A model generated the notes under the pieces. That model searched no databases. It had not been told where the DNA came from and saw nothing but the letters and a program-made list of their open reading frames with translations. From contig CM038919.1 of assembly GCA_021904315.1 (NCBI GenBank), positions 4,960,001 through 5,024,000 of the forward strand: 64,000 nt of DNA, in the 5' to 3' direction. How positions within the stretch are numbered: position 1 is the stretch's first letter; each line of letters starts with the position of its first letter. The translations under genes were made by a program, and so were the position numbers. This document shows positions 36,820 to 48,178 of the stretch, piece by piece. The stretch comes from Sphagnum magellanicum (Eukaryota; Streptophyta; Sphagnopsida; Sphagnales; Sphagnaceae).

Positions 36820-37680
36820 ACAACAACACCAAAAACACGACGAACACCTAAAGCACAAAAACACCAAAAACACCTAAAACACACCAAAACCAAGAACATT
36901 AAAATTACTCATTAAGGTGAATTAGCCATTGAGGTTTAGGTTAATTAAGCAACAATTCATTAAAGTTTAATAGGGTTTAAGGAATTAAGATGAACACCAA
37001 AAACAAGGTTAAAGAAGGTTTAAAAATTAGGGTTTAAAGTTTAAGAAGGCTTTGGGTTTCGGAATAAGTACCCAAAAAAATGGTGACCACTAAGAGCATA
37101 GTAGCACCAAAAGCACCAAGAGCACAATAACACCAAGAACACTAGAACATCAAAAACACGATGAACACCAAGAACACGACAACACTAGAGCACCAAAACA
37201 CCAAGAACACCATAGCACCAAGAACACAACAACACCAAGAGTTGTGAGCACCAATAACATGGCGAACACCAAAAGTTACACAACAACAAAAGCACAATGA
37301 ACATTGTAGCACCAAGAGCACAACAAGCACTGAGAACACCAAAAGCACTAAAAGCATAGCAAACACCAAGAGCACGACAAACACGAAGAGCATAACAACA
37401 CCAAGAATTGTGAGCACTAAGAGCATGTAACACCAAAAGCACGATGAACACCAAGAGCATGGTGAGCACCACAAGCACAACACTAAAAACACATAACACC
37501 AAGAGCATGGTGAACATCGAAAGCACAATAACACCAAAAGCACAACAACATTAAGAACATGACGAACACCACAAGCATAGTAGCACCAAAAGGATAGCGA
37601 GCATTAAGAGTTGTGGACACCAAGAACACTATGAGTACCAAGAATTATAAACATTAAGAGCATGGCAACCATCGAGAGTA
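36820..37680. repeat. CACCAAGAGCA-type minisatellite inside hAT
   Basis: About 860 bp of short degenerate units such as AACACCAAGAGCACAACA, with unit lengths of roughly 12-18 bp. Long cysteine- and leucine-rich ORFs on the minus strand are by-products of the repeat, not genes. Confidence 0.85.
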
Positions 37681-38745
37681 TGATGAGCATAGAAAAGAAG
37701 AAATGGGAGGGAGAGCAAAAAAAAAAAGATAAGAGGAAAAAAAGAGAAGAAGGAAAAAAATCATTAAACCTTAAAAATTAACCCTAACCCTAGATTTTTG
37801 TTTCGAATCCTAACCGGAACCGGGTTTTCAAAAAAACTACCCCAAGTTCCCAGTAGTTGCACATGAAGGACCCACCCCTCAGTTCCAATTCGAAATAGTT
37901 TAATGTGAAAGAATGAAAGGGTTGGGTAGCTGTTAGTTTGTTCAAAAATGGGTACCCACAATTCAGGTTCTTGTTAGGTTATGGGGTTTGGGCCTAATTC
38001 TAATTAGGTTCTAAGTACCCGAACTGGAACCAACCTCAAGTACCCAAATTTTCCAAGTACCTGCACAAAATTGGTTGTAACCTTATTTGTCCATAGAGCT
38101 CCTTCTTTATAGCTTGGGGGTAGCATGATGTTTTGCTTCTTCAAGGTGGGCTGGAAGGTGCCCCCACACTACTACCAAAGTAGGGTGTAATTTATTAGCT
38201 TAAATCACTATGGGACCTTAAAAGTGAAATAACTTCATTGCATTTTACTGATTTCACCTAGTGAAAGTTATTTTACTATAATATCATTATGTAGACATCA
38301 TGTTTCATTACTAATTAACATAATTCAATATTACAATTTATTATAGCAAATAGGTTTATTTATATTTTTCTAAATATTCTATTTATGTTAGTTTATGATA
38401 TACCTTATATTATTTTAAGTTACTTTAGTTATTCTAACTTACATTTTATGTTATTATATGTTATTATAAATTATTTTATCCTAAGCATAATAACTTAAAA
38501 TAATCTAAAACAAAATATAATGACCTAAGGTAAAAATAACTTAGAATAGAAAATAATAACCTAAGAAAAATAATTTTAAATACCCTACAATATAATAACT
38601 AGCAATAGCCTATGATATTATAACATAGAATATCAAACAATAATTTATAATACAATAATCACCAATAGTTGTAATATAACATATAAAAACCAACAATAAT
38701 TTATAATACAATAACCATTAATAACCATTAACAACCATTCATAAA

Positions 38746-39115
38746 ATAGCCACCAATAGCCATTAATATAATAGCCACCAATAGCCATTAATATAATAGC
38801 CACCAATAGCCATTAATAGAATAGCCACCAATAGCCATTGATAGATTAATCACAAATAGCCATTAATAGAATAGCCACCAATAGCCATTGATAGATTAAT
38901 CATGAATAGCCATTAATAGAATAGCCACCAATAGTCATTAATAGAATAATCACAAATAACCATTAATAGATTTGTCACAAATAACCATTAATAGAATAGC
39001 CACCAATAGCCATTAATAGATTAATCATGAATAGCCATTAATAGCCATTAATAAATTAATCACAAATAACTTTTAATAGAATAGCCACCAAAAGCCATTA
39101 ATAAAATTGCCACTA
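38746..39115. repeat. 25-bp tandem array with 50-bp higher-order structure
   Basis: ATAGCCACCA starts at 38,746, 38,771, 38,796, 38,821, 38,871, 38,921 and 38,996, so spacings are 25, 25, 25, 50, 50 and 75. From 38,821 on, two alternating unit types (AATAGCCATTAATAG and GATAGATTAATCA) form a 50-bp higher-order unit. No coding frame. Confidence 0.93.
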
Positions 39116-39931
39116 AAAAACATTGATAGCCACAAATAGAATAGGTACCAATAGCTATTAATAACTACCAATAACACTAATAAAAGAACAACCAATAGCC
39201 ATATATTATAATTGTTTAGGATTGCCAAAAATAATTTAAGGTGAAATAATTTATAATAAACAAAAATAACTTACGGTGAAATAATTTTCAATAGTCAAAA
39301 GTAACTTATAATAGTTACAAGTAGTCTAAATTGAAATAATTTATAATAACCAAAAATAATTTATAATAACTGTAAATAGTCTAAATTGAAATAATCTACA
39401 ATAGCTAAAAATAACATAAAATAACCAAAAAAACTTACAATAGCTGAAAATAACTTAAATTGAAATAAGTTAAAATAATTTAAAATAATTTAAAATAACC
39501 AAAAGTAGCCTAAGGAGAAATAACCAAAAATAACCAAAAGTAATTGAGAATAGCCATAAATAGCTGTAAATAATGTAGGGTGAAATAATTTAAATTAATG
39601 AAAAATAGTCATATAATAATTGAAAATAGCTTAACATACGTAGTATATTTATATTAACAAAAACAGATCCATTTATTAAACTTTTTTTTTTCAAAAAACT
39701 GGTCATTGAAATGTTATTGAATAATGATATTCAATTTTTTTTTTGTTCAAATGATTTTAAACTTTCAAACGAAAATAAATGTAATTATGTACATTATTGA
39801 ATTTTTTTAAAAAGTAAAATCGAATCATTTCATTTGAACAAAATCTCAATAAGATATGAATTTTCAAAATTTATGTTTTTGTAATGTTTAAAATGAAGTA
39901 TTTGATAAATAAAATGTAATGTAACATATTA

Positions 39932-40090
39932 TGACGACAAGTGCGGTGGCTTGATGGTAAGGGTGTTTGCCTCCATTCCAAAGGTCAAGGGATCAAACTC
40001 CATGGGTGGTGTTGTGTGTGGTCAACAATGGTATGTTGACCAAATATTTGCCTATTGAATTCTTAGGCTAGGTGCCTAGGTTGATTACAT
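39932..40090 (+). mobile_element. tRNA-like SINE head inside CACTA 1
   Basis: TGGCTTGATGGTAAGG fits a Pol III A box with one mismatch, and GGATCAAACTCC 40 bases later fits a B box. The same pattern begins many plant SINEs. A full tRNA is not present and the 3' end of the SINE cannot be defined. Confidence 0.45.
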
Positions 40091-40443
40091 GGCCTACCTA
40101 CCTAGGTTAAATTTTTAACTTAGCGTAGGTAGTGACACGTGTCAATAAATAATAGGCTTTAAAATCATGAAATTATTAATAATATTAAATATTAAATAAT
40201 TAAATTTTAATTAATTTCCATACTGGTTAGTTAATTAACTAGCAAGTGAATGGTTTGGTAAATTTGTATTTCACTTGAGAATAACCTTGTTTCACTAAGT
40301 ACTAGCGAAACAAGCCATTGTCCGTAGCAACCGGTCCTCGTTCACTAGGGGGTTAAACAATTTCACTAAGTGAAAATGTCCAAATTCACTCAAAAATCTA
40401 GTGAAACCCAAAGTGAACTAGGATGCATTTCCTAGTAGTGCCA

Positions 40444-43070
40444 ATCCCTTTGTGCTATTCTTTTCTTCATTTGTGCAATGGATTTGTGCATTTGCTTCAA
40501 ATAAATAAAAGAAAATCCTAACTTTTGGGAAACTTGTGAAATGTGATTACATATATATTATAGTGTGATTCATATTAATTAGTTTTGAGGATGGTCAAAG
40601 TTTTTTGTTTTTCTTTTGTGATGGGCATCTTTGAATAGTCCATCACCAAAAAAAATTTAATCAAGCTTTGGACAAATATATTTTAGTCTCTTCCTTTTGA
40701 GCTGCTTATGTAAGTTACAAGCATGCAACTTAAGGCAAAGGATTTGGGAAAAAATGAGGTGTTATGGAGAACTTGGGGAACATGTTTGAAACATTTCAAG
40801 AACTTGATACATTGAGAACAACAAAATTCCAAAGATTCCAACATCTTTTGCTTCTCCCAAAAAAATTGGCCCATGGCGAATTTGGTTCACTTCATTGGAT
40901 GGTATGACTTTTTATCCCTACTTTTTTTATTTTCCATTTTTGGCCTAGGCTAATAGCAAAGGCAAAATTGTGGGAACATAATGGGTTAGGGGAGACATTA
41001 AATATCTAGCATTGAGCCAGAGATCATTTTGGCTTTACATAAAATTACATGGTTTTGCATGTGCTAGTATAATTTTTCATGTTTCGACAAACAAGAAAGA
41101 AACATTAAATATGATGTGTGGGACTTGCATGTTTTGTTCTCCCAAAGCAATTTCAAAGCCATCATCTTTCAACAAAAAGACAAGTTTCTACCTATAGCTA
41201 ATTCTAGGCACATAAAAAGAATGATGTTTTTTTTAATGTATTGTATATTTAACCCTATGACAAGAAAATTTTATCATAGAACCAAATGACTCCACAAAGG
41301 TACTCGTTGCATGGATAACCATGCATAACATTGAATAGAACTAAATGGGGGTGTTTCTAGCATCTTGTGTGTATTAGGTTGTGGTATCATTATCTTTTGG
41401 TGGTAAAAAGTTCAAAAATTAAAAATATAAAGAACCCATTCTTACTAATTGATGAAGAAAATAGACATTTATCAAGGTGGGGAATTTTTCAAGGTGCTGG
41501 TCAAGGGAAGGGATCAAGGTCAACCATCACCCACATTGATACCTTCACCTTCTTGGTTGAAGCCTTTTCATAGCCAAATTAAACCTCACATTACCTTTAA
41601 AACTATTTAATTGAATAATGATATGTTCATAATTCACACCTAAGGATAGAATAGTTAGTGTTAGAAAACTTAATAATTATTTATTAACATTGAAGCAAGT
41701 TAAGTAGCTAAAGCGAGTTATGACCTAACATAAAGTTATGATTATCCTTAGTTTAAAGAATAGTTGCACCCACCTAATTCAGGCTTAGCATCAATGATAA
41801 ACATAAGACCTTTTGATATCAAGCATTTGTCTCTGGTATCCACATTTGGAGCAATGATAACTCCCATCACCCTCATTGAATTGACCCTTGAAAATTGCCT
41901 TCCCAAGAATTGATTGTAAAGTTCATTAAACTCTTAGTCATGGGCAACGATGGAAAGGAGAAAAGTATCCAAGTAATGGACATGCTACTTGCTTAAAATT
42001 CATCCAACTCTACCCCCACTTTTGAGTTTTAAAAGAATTCATATGATATGCTCACACTTCAATCTCATCTTTCTCATAATCAATTGCACAACAAGTGAAA
42101 TACCAATAAGAACCTCCTCCTCCTCCTCCTCCAAAAGTTCAAAACAATAGCCAACATCTTCAACCGCAAAGTATATGTATTTCTCATGGTTGGGAAAAAA
42201 GAATAGAAAACAACAATGCACACTGTAGATTTCAAAAGTTTGTTTCTTGTAGGGATCGAAGAAAAACAAAAAAAAAACAATGCACATTCATTCTAGACTT
42301 TGATAGTTTGTTTATTGTTGAAAGAAAGAAAACAACAATGACATCCAAGAGACTTCAAAAGACTTCCACATGCAAAAGCTATGAAAGTATTGAGTTCCTT
42401 TATAAGTGGTGGGTCATAGGAAGATGATGTTCTTCTACTAACCTATTGGTGATATGGGCCCAACCAATTCACTCTTGACAACTCTTGCATTTGAAAAGAA
42501 AAAACTTTGAATTCCTTTTTAAATACAATTTGTTTATGCTCACTTAAGAAAACACTTCTCATTAGAAGAGGGGGAAAGCCCAAAAGAGGGGGAAAAAACC
42601 CTCCTTCAAATGGATGATGGACATGATATTAACACAAACTTATGTATTCATATTTTTGAGTTTTAGTTTGACATTCAATTTATGTTCAAATGTTCAAAAA
42701 AATATGTTTTTTTATTACTTTGTGATAACATGGCATTGATGATAACATTTCACCTAACATTAAATGAAATCCCATCATATGCAATGTAGAGCTTTATGTT
42801 AGTGCTAACATTACACATAGATGCATGATAACTTTTCTTTTCCTAACTTAGACTTAGCAATGACTTGACTCCAAGTGTAGATAGACCATTCTAAATGGAG
42901 TAGGTAAGAAGGTAGTGAATGTACATATTTATTATGTAAGTATATAAGGCACTTGGTGACTATTAAGTAGGTAGATACATGTAGATGATGTGTACATAGT
43001 TAACCATCATGGTTAAATAATATTTACCTATGGGACAAGAATGCAATGAATAAGTGTTTCCTGTCCACAT
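40444..43070. other. Intergenic, no supported gene
   Basis: AT-rich with short unrecognised ORFs (for example 40,683-40,874 minus and 41,367-41,573 plus). Nothing shows a protein family or a transposon terminus. Confidence 0.45.
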
Positions 43071-43120
43071 ACCATCCATCCTTTAGCAGTGCATTGGTGG
43101 GTGTTGTTTCATTCTAGTCA
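43071..43120. mobile_element. Right-arm fragment of the 356-769 element family
   Basis: ACCATCCATCC, then GTGCATTGGTGGGTG, match the right arm at 724-769 with several changes. Upstream DNA (about 42,940-43,060) also shares TAGGTAGG and ACCATCATGGTTA-like wording with that element's interior. Confidence 0.5.
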
Positions 43121-44974
43121 GCATATGTACTAAGCATATAAAATGCATATTTGCCTTCATGATTCCTCTTGCTGCTGCTTGAACAACTCACATGGAAATG
43201 AGTCCTAATGAGTTCAATGGATTCTAAAATTCATGATCCATGAGCCCTCAACCCTAGTATAAAGAGGGCTTAACCATTCGTCAAGTAAAAAATGTATGAT
43301 GGAACTCTCCATGCAACTCATGTTAGAATGGCTCTGAAACATAACTACTACAAAGGGCAACTTTGTGTTAGCGTGGATATATTGGGTGATGACTATGGGG
43401 CAGTAGTGTAGTTGTAGCTAGTTTCAGTTGAAGCTTTGACATTAGGGTTGTAACTTGTGGTATCAGCATCCTAACATTACATATGTATGCATGTAGTTGT
43501 CAATGCAGTTAGTACATGAGTATTGCATCAATTTTTTTTCCCCTAGTTTGCCCTTTGCCCCATTTGTTGAACTTTTCATTTCTAGACATGTTTTGGATCT
43601 GTGTCATACATGTTTCGGACAAGTTACTAATGCTAAGGGTTATGTAACATGCTACAAGGCCCTTGGCACATGTTACCTTGCATGTTACATGCCCCTTGGT
43701 ACTTGTAACATGGGAGGTTTTCAGTACAAAACATAACAACGTGAAAAGAAACAAGGCAAGGGCAAACTGAGGGGAAAAAATTACAGCAGTACTCTTGTAT
43801 TGATCGCATTAATAACTATGGTTAAATGAAATGGAATGTTAGAACTTAAGGGTATTTGTAGGGTGCTTTTGGAATAAAAGCTTCTCTGTTCTCCATCATT
43901 TGTTAATAGTTGGAATTTGTCTAGTAGGAAAAAGTTGAGGATTTGTTGTATTATTATTTGTTGCCTCTTCTTCAGTGAAAGAGGGAGAGGAATGACAACA
44001 TTAGTCCTATGGCCTTGGGTGAACCAGCACTTAAACTGGTGCCATGGTAAAAACCTCAAATTTCATTTGAATTGTTTCTAAACATTATAAAGACCCCATG
44101 CTTAGACTAAATTAAGCTCTGTAAGTCCAAATCCAACAACATTTCTTGGGTTTCACCTACATTAGTACTTTCACCTTCTTAAATGAAACAATTGAACCTA
44201 TCAACTAGAGGTTCTCAAAGTAATAGAATCATGGTTCTCAAAAATAAAATAACTGGTCGTGATACATAATTGTAACTTGGTGTGTAATTTGATATAATTA
44301 CACAATTACTTAGGTAATTGTTTAAAGGGGTAAGTTGAGTGGTAGGATTCCATAATTTGGTCATGGTGCATTGACTTATGTCATGTGCACCATGTGATAT
44401 TGTTTCCTTGTGATTAATTGTGGAATCACATGGGGAACCATGTGATATTATTTCCTTGTGATTAATTGTGGAATCACATGGGGAACCATGTGATTTTGTT
44501 TCCTTTTGATTATTTGGGGAACCATGTGGTGGATAAGCTTTAGGAAGTTTCTTGACTAGTTTCCTTTTGGTTAGTATATAAGGGGGTGTTTGTGACCTTG
44601 ATAAACACCTCCCCTTGTACAAAGTTATGGTATGAATGCAAAGTTTGTTAGAATTGAAATTTTGGTTTTGAAAGGCTTTTGGTTTTGAATGGTTTTGGTG
44701 TTGTTTGTGTTTAGTTCATGGTAGGAGAATGGTGAAGCTTGCATAGACAATAGAAGGGTGAGAGAATAATTTTGTAACCAAGAACATAGACTTCATAGCT
44801 ATGTAGTAATCATACATAATTTTTGTTCCAAACCCGTTCGTGTTATACATAACCACAGTTCTCAAAACTTTAAGAAGAGGTCAAATAACCTTCTATGAAA
44901 CTGCCTATTATTTCGTGAAAACCACTGATTTTTTAAGGTTTTTTGGAAAAACCAAAGCTTGCAGTGGTTCATGG
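43121..44974. other. Intergenic with a 48-bp triple repeat
   Basis: No gene is supported. ACCATGTGAT recurs at 44,389, 44,437 and 44,485, and a shorter fourth unit follows at 44,521. Units contain TTTCCTTGTGATTAATTGTG. The minus-strand ORF at 44,215-44,622 (repeated SHGSPCDSTINHKE) is a product of this repeat. Confidence 0.5.
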
Positions 44975-45777
44975 TAGTGTTGGACGGTTTTCACTTCTTT
45001 TTGCGAAATCCTTAATGGGTTTTAAGATGGTTTTCCAAATGAAAAATCTATGAGTATCACCAATAGTGATACCCATATCAAAACCCGGCGCTAGTTTTCA
45101 CCCCGCTAGCTCAATGAAATCTCGAAAAGGTATTAGAAAAACATGGAATTGAGAACTTGATCAGGTATGAAAAAAAACTAGTATTAGTTTCAGTTACGCT
45201 TTAGGTGGTGTCATTGCTCAACGGTGCATGCATTGACTAGCCTTGGCAAAAATTAACCCAAAAGTGTAAAATCTAAGAAGGTATATGATTTACTTTAAGT
45301 GCAAGCATTAAACAGTTACTGCAAATGAAATGCAATTCATTTTGTAACCCAGGTTTGTTCAATTCAAAACCTTGATCTCTTATGAACCCACCTTAGTTGT
45401 AGCTCCTTAATTACAAAACCCACATCTTCCTTAAATGTCAATGGCAAAACTCAATGTGAATAAGTTCCCCTCCAAACTTGCTTTTAGTTCCACTTCCCAA
45501 GGAGCCACTTTTCAAAATATAGAATATTTCCTTGGTCCTCACAACTCTCCTTGGTTCATTTCTTGAAAAAAAGAACCTCCCAAAACATTTTTGGTTGCTA
45601 GGCACTGGCATTGCCAAATTCCCCAGCCCCCCATGTTCCTGAATTTTAAATCTATCCTATGAATATCAATTAATTTTTTTGCATTCTTCTAATTTTTTTA
45701 GCTCCAGCCTCCATATTTTTGCTAGTTCATTCACTCAAATTTCATTCATGAATCATATCCATCCATCCACATTACAT
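44975..45777. mobile_element. hAT left-end remnant and flank
   Basis: TAGTGTTGGACGGTTTTC at 44,975 resembles the hAT ends elsewhere in the window with the first base changed. No partner end or 8-bp duplication was found, and the DNA up to the CACTA element carries no transposase frame. Confidence 0.35.
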
Positions 45778-45904
45778 CACTAAAAGAAATCACGTCATTT
45801 ACAACCAACCCACTTACAACTGGATGTAACCGGTTATCGTATGCAACTCAAACGGTTGTATGTGCAACTACATTTGAATCTAATATATTAATTCACTTGG
45901 TCTA

Positions 45905-46270
45905 TCAGTCAGTCTGTGACAGGGTTTGGGAAGGGGGTTTTGTGTTCCCGCGAGCTCAGCGCTGTAGGCAAGACAATGGTAACGGATTCTAAATGAAGGT
46001 GGGCCAACACGAGTGGGTTGGGCACAGGAGAGGGGCAGGCCAGGGAGATCAGGTTTTGACTGGGGGTTCTGAAAATTCCTTCCCCTGACTCCGGACGAAC
46101 AATGGCCACGGATAATTAAGGTAGTCTTGGTACATAATTATGGCCCTCAAAATAATCAGTGGCCATGGACAGTTAAAGTAGTTTTGGTACATAGTTATGG
46201 GCCTCAAAATAATGACAAAGTCAAAGAACCGGCCAACGAAATGGCAGTTCTTCCACGAAACCATTAGCTC
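45905..46270. repeat. GC-rich segment with a 57-bp tandem duplication
   Basis: This stretch is much richer in G and C than the surrounding DNA. Units starting GGCCACGG at 46,104 and GGCCATGG at 46,161 are direct repeats 57 bp apart, sharing CTTGGTACATA-type and CTCAAAATAAT wording. No gene is recognised. Confidence 0.7.
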
Positions 46271-46339
46271 GGCAAGGTTGTTGAAATGAAAGGAACTGAC
46301 GGTTCTTTTGTTCTTGTTGGGTTTTCAGGAACCGGAACC

Positions 46340-46710
46340 GAAAGGTTAAAAAATTGGAATGGGAAATGTGAAGGACCGGGCGGGGGGGATCGACGGGTTA
46401 AAAAACCGGAATGGGAAATGTGAAGGACTCGCCGGGGGGGATCGACGGGTTAAATAACCAGAGTGGGAAATGTGAAGGACCGGGCGGGGGGGATCGACGG
46501 GTTAAAGAACCGGAGTGGGAAATGTGAAGGATCGGCCGGGGGGATCAATGGGTTAAAGAACTGGAGTGGGAAATGCGAAGGACCGAATGGGGGGGTTGAC
46601 GGGGTAAAGAACCGGAGTGGGAAATGCGAAGGACCGGGCGGAGGGGGGTCGACGGGGTAAAGAACCGGAGTGGGAAATGCGAAGGACCGGGGTGGCGGGG
46701 GGGGACCAAC
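46340..46710. repeat. GC-rich 52-bp minisatellite, seven copies
   Basis: GGGAAATG starts at 46,361, 46,413, 46,465, 46,517, 46,568, 46,619 and 46,672, spacing 51-53. Each unit has GAAGGACCGG, a run of G, and a GACGGG(T)TAAA tail. Both strands stay open for 60-109 codons across it. Unit length close to 51 explains that, so I do not call a gene. Confidence 0.92.
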
Positions 46711-46979
46711 GGTTGTTTGAAAATAAAAGATTTTTTTAAAAACCAAAAACATCAACCAAGCATTGTTGAAATAACACACCTATGCATTATGCACGGGGTT
46801 CACACTAGTTTCAAATGATTTTCGATCACATTTGTAGCTATGGTGCAACTAGTTTTTCTTTCATCTTTCAAAATGGATGACTTTTACACTTTGATTATAT
46901 GTTGTTATACATACAATATTGTATATACATTTGATCTATACAAATACATTACCAAAGAACTTAAACTCCAAAACTCAAT

Positions 46980-47525
46980 TTGGTTTTCTTTGCTTAAACC
47001 AAACAATGACCCCCTTCATTTTAAAAGAACATATCTTGCTCGTTTCAAAACCAATTTGAGCAATTTTTGTTGCTTTGAATGCATTAAGTGTAGAACTACA
47101 AAACCTTTTTGAGGTTCAAAAATGGCAAAGTAATGACCAACAATCTTGGGCTTCAAATTGCATATTGGTTTATTAGCTTAAACCAAACAATGGCCCCCTT
47201 CACTTCAAAAGAACATATTTTGTTCATTTCAAAACCAATTTGAATATTTGTGGCTTTGGATGCATAAAATGTAGAACTACAAAATCTTTTTGAAGTTTAA
47301 GGACAAAAAACAATGACCAAAGATCTTGAGCTTCAAATTACAAATTGGTTTTATTAACCTAAACCAAATTGCAAGTAGAAACTATAATCTTTATCCCATA
47401 CTGGTTGTCATAACTTTGAAACTTATAAATTGTTTATCTTTAAGTGCCCTACTTCAAAGAACAAATGGCAATTGGGATGAACAAAAAATAATGTTTGACC
47501 CTAAATGCTAAACCCAATTTTTTTA
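46980..47525. repeat. Tandem repeat of a 180-185-bp unit
   Basis: TTGGTTT-starting units begin at 46,980, 47,165 and 47,345 (the last partial). Shared blocks are AAACCAAACAATG, TTCAAAACCAATTTGA and GTAGAACTACAAAA. A diverged single copy lies at about 18,935-19,090. Confidence 0.8.
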
Positions 47526-47916
47526 TAATAAAAATTTGTAAATTTACCTTTTGAAATAAGATTTACATAACTATTTAGGCCCAATCATCTATTGACTTAC
47601 CTACTTAGCCCACCTACCCACCTACCCACCTAGCTAAACTTATATATTTACCTACCTACTTATTTAAGTGCCACATGTCAACACCTTATAAACCTTATAT
47701 CAAACAACCTACATTTGCAACTTGTTATATGAATATGAACGGATGAAAAGTACAAACACATTGTATGTAAATCGTATGTAGAATATGTCACATGAAACTA
47801 TATGTTGCATGCGACTTATTTTATGCAACTAAGCCAAAAATCAGTTGCATGTGTTGCATGAACTGAAATTTAATTACATGTGACAATTGCAAAATGTTAG
47901 TTTTCTTCTAATGCAT

Positions 47917-48178
47917 GGATAAACATCCTTGATCTTTTGAACAATATGTGACCAATCATGGAAAGAAGATATGCATTATTGTGACTTTGACTTATTATGA
48001 CTATTAATAGCCAATTTCATCATGTACACAACCATGTGCACATGGCCCATAATCTGTGTTGGATGTTAAATGCCCCAAGGATTATAAGGTAAACAACATG
48101 ACCATATTAATGCACATTTAAACCATAAGGATGGCCAAGATTTGATTTTGTGATCATGGTTTATGATGGGATTTATAA
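47917..48178. other. Short spacer, nothing recognised
   Basis: AT-rich, no ORF or motif that can be supported. Confidence 0.4.

Larger units (their letters stand above)
33385..38073. mobile_element. hAT transposon, 4.69 kb, with 8-bp target duplication
   Basis: The left end is CAGTGTTGTGTGGTTCTC. The right end, read inward, is CAATTTTGTGCAGGTAC. The two inverted ends share most positions. Both flanks carry GTTGTAAC (33,377-33,384 and 38,074-38,081), a perfect 8-bp duplication. Near both ends are GGTTCTGG/CCGGAACC-type subterminal repeats, as in the 437-bp MITE. Inside are transposase relics on the minus strand (34.2-36.2 kb), a cluster of AAACCCTAA telomere-like motifs (about 36,500-36,780) and a CACCAAGAGCA-type minisatellite (36,820-37,680). 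The element cannot move on its own now. Confidence 0.88.
38167..40440. mobile_element. Non-autonomous CACTA element 1, 2.27 kb, with 3-bp duplication
   Basis: The left end is CACTACTACCAAAG. The right end, read inward, is CACTACTAGGAAATGC. Both flanks carry CCA (38,164-38,166 and 40,441-40,443), the 3-bp duplication of the CACTA (En/Spm) superfamily. Subterminal TTTCACTA/TAGTGAAA motifs crowd the right 180 bases and recur at the left near 38,265. There is no transposase frame. The inside holds a 25-bp tandem array, AT-rich TAATAACTT-like DNA and a SINE-like segment. Confidence 0.9.
45778..47913. mobile_element. Non-autonomous CACTA element 3, 2.14 kb
   Basis: The left end is CACTAAAAGAAATCACG. 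The right end, read inward, is CATTAGAAGAAAACTAAC, so 10 of the first 12 bases agree. Both flanks carry CAT (45,775-45,777 and 47,914-47,916). Subterminal motifs GTTGCATG and GCAACT near both ends are shared with the element at 54.6-57.0 kb. Inside are a GC-rich duplication and minisatellite and a 180-bp tandem repeat. The ends are more worn than in the other two elements, so confidence is lower. Confidence 0.7.

Noticed and set aside
37142..37543. Cysteine- and leucine-rich minus-strand ORFs of 113-133 codons
   Set aside because: They arise from the CACCAAGAGCA-type minisatellite, stay open in two overlapping frames and have no independent support.
38746..39115. CRISPR-like array (25-bp periodic repeats)
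   Set aside because: Repeats are directly adjacent with no unique spacers, in plant nuclear DNA inside a CACTA element.
46450..46779. Proline-rich 109-codon minus-strand ORF and Gly-rich plus-strand ORFs
   Set aside because: Both strands are open because the 52-bp minisatellite unit is near a multiple of three; there is no signal peptide or promoter context.
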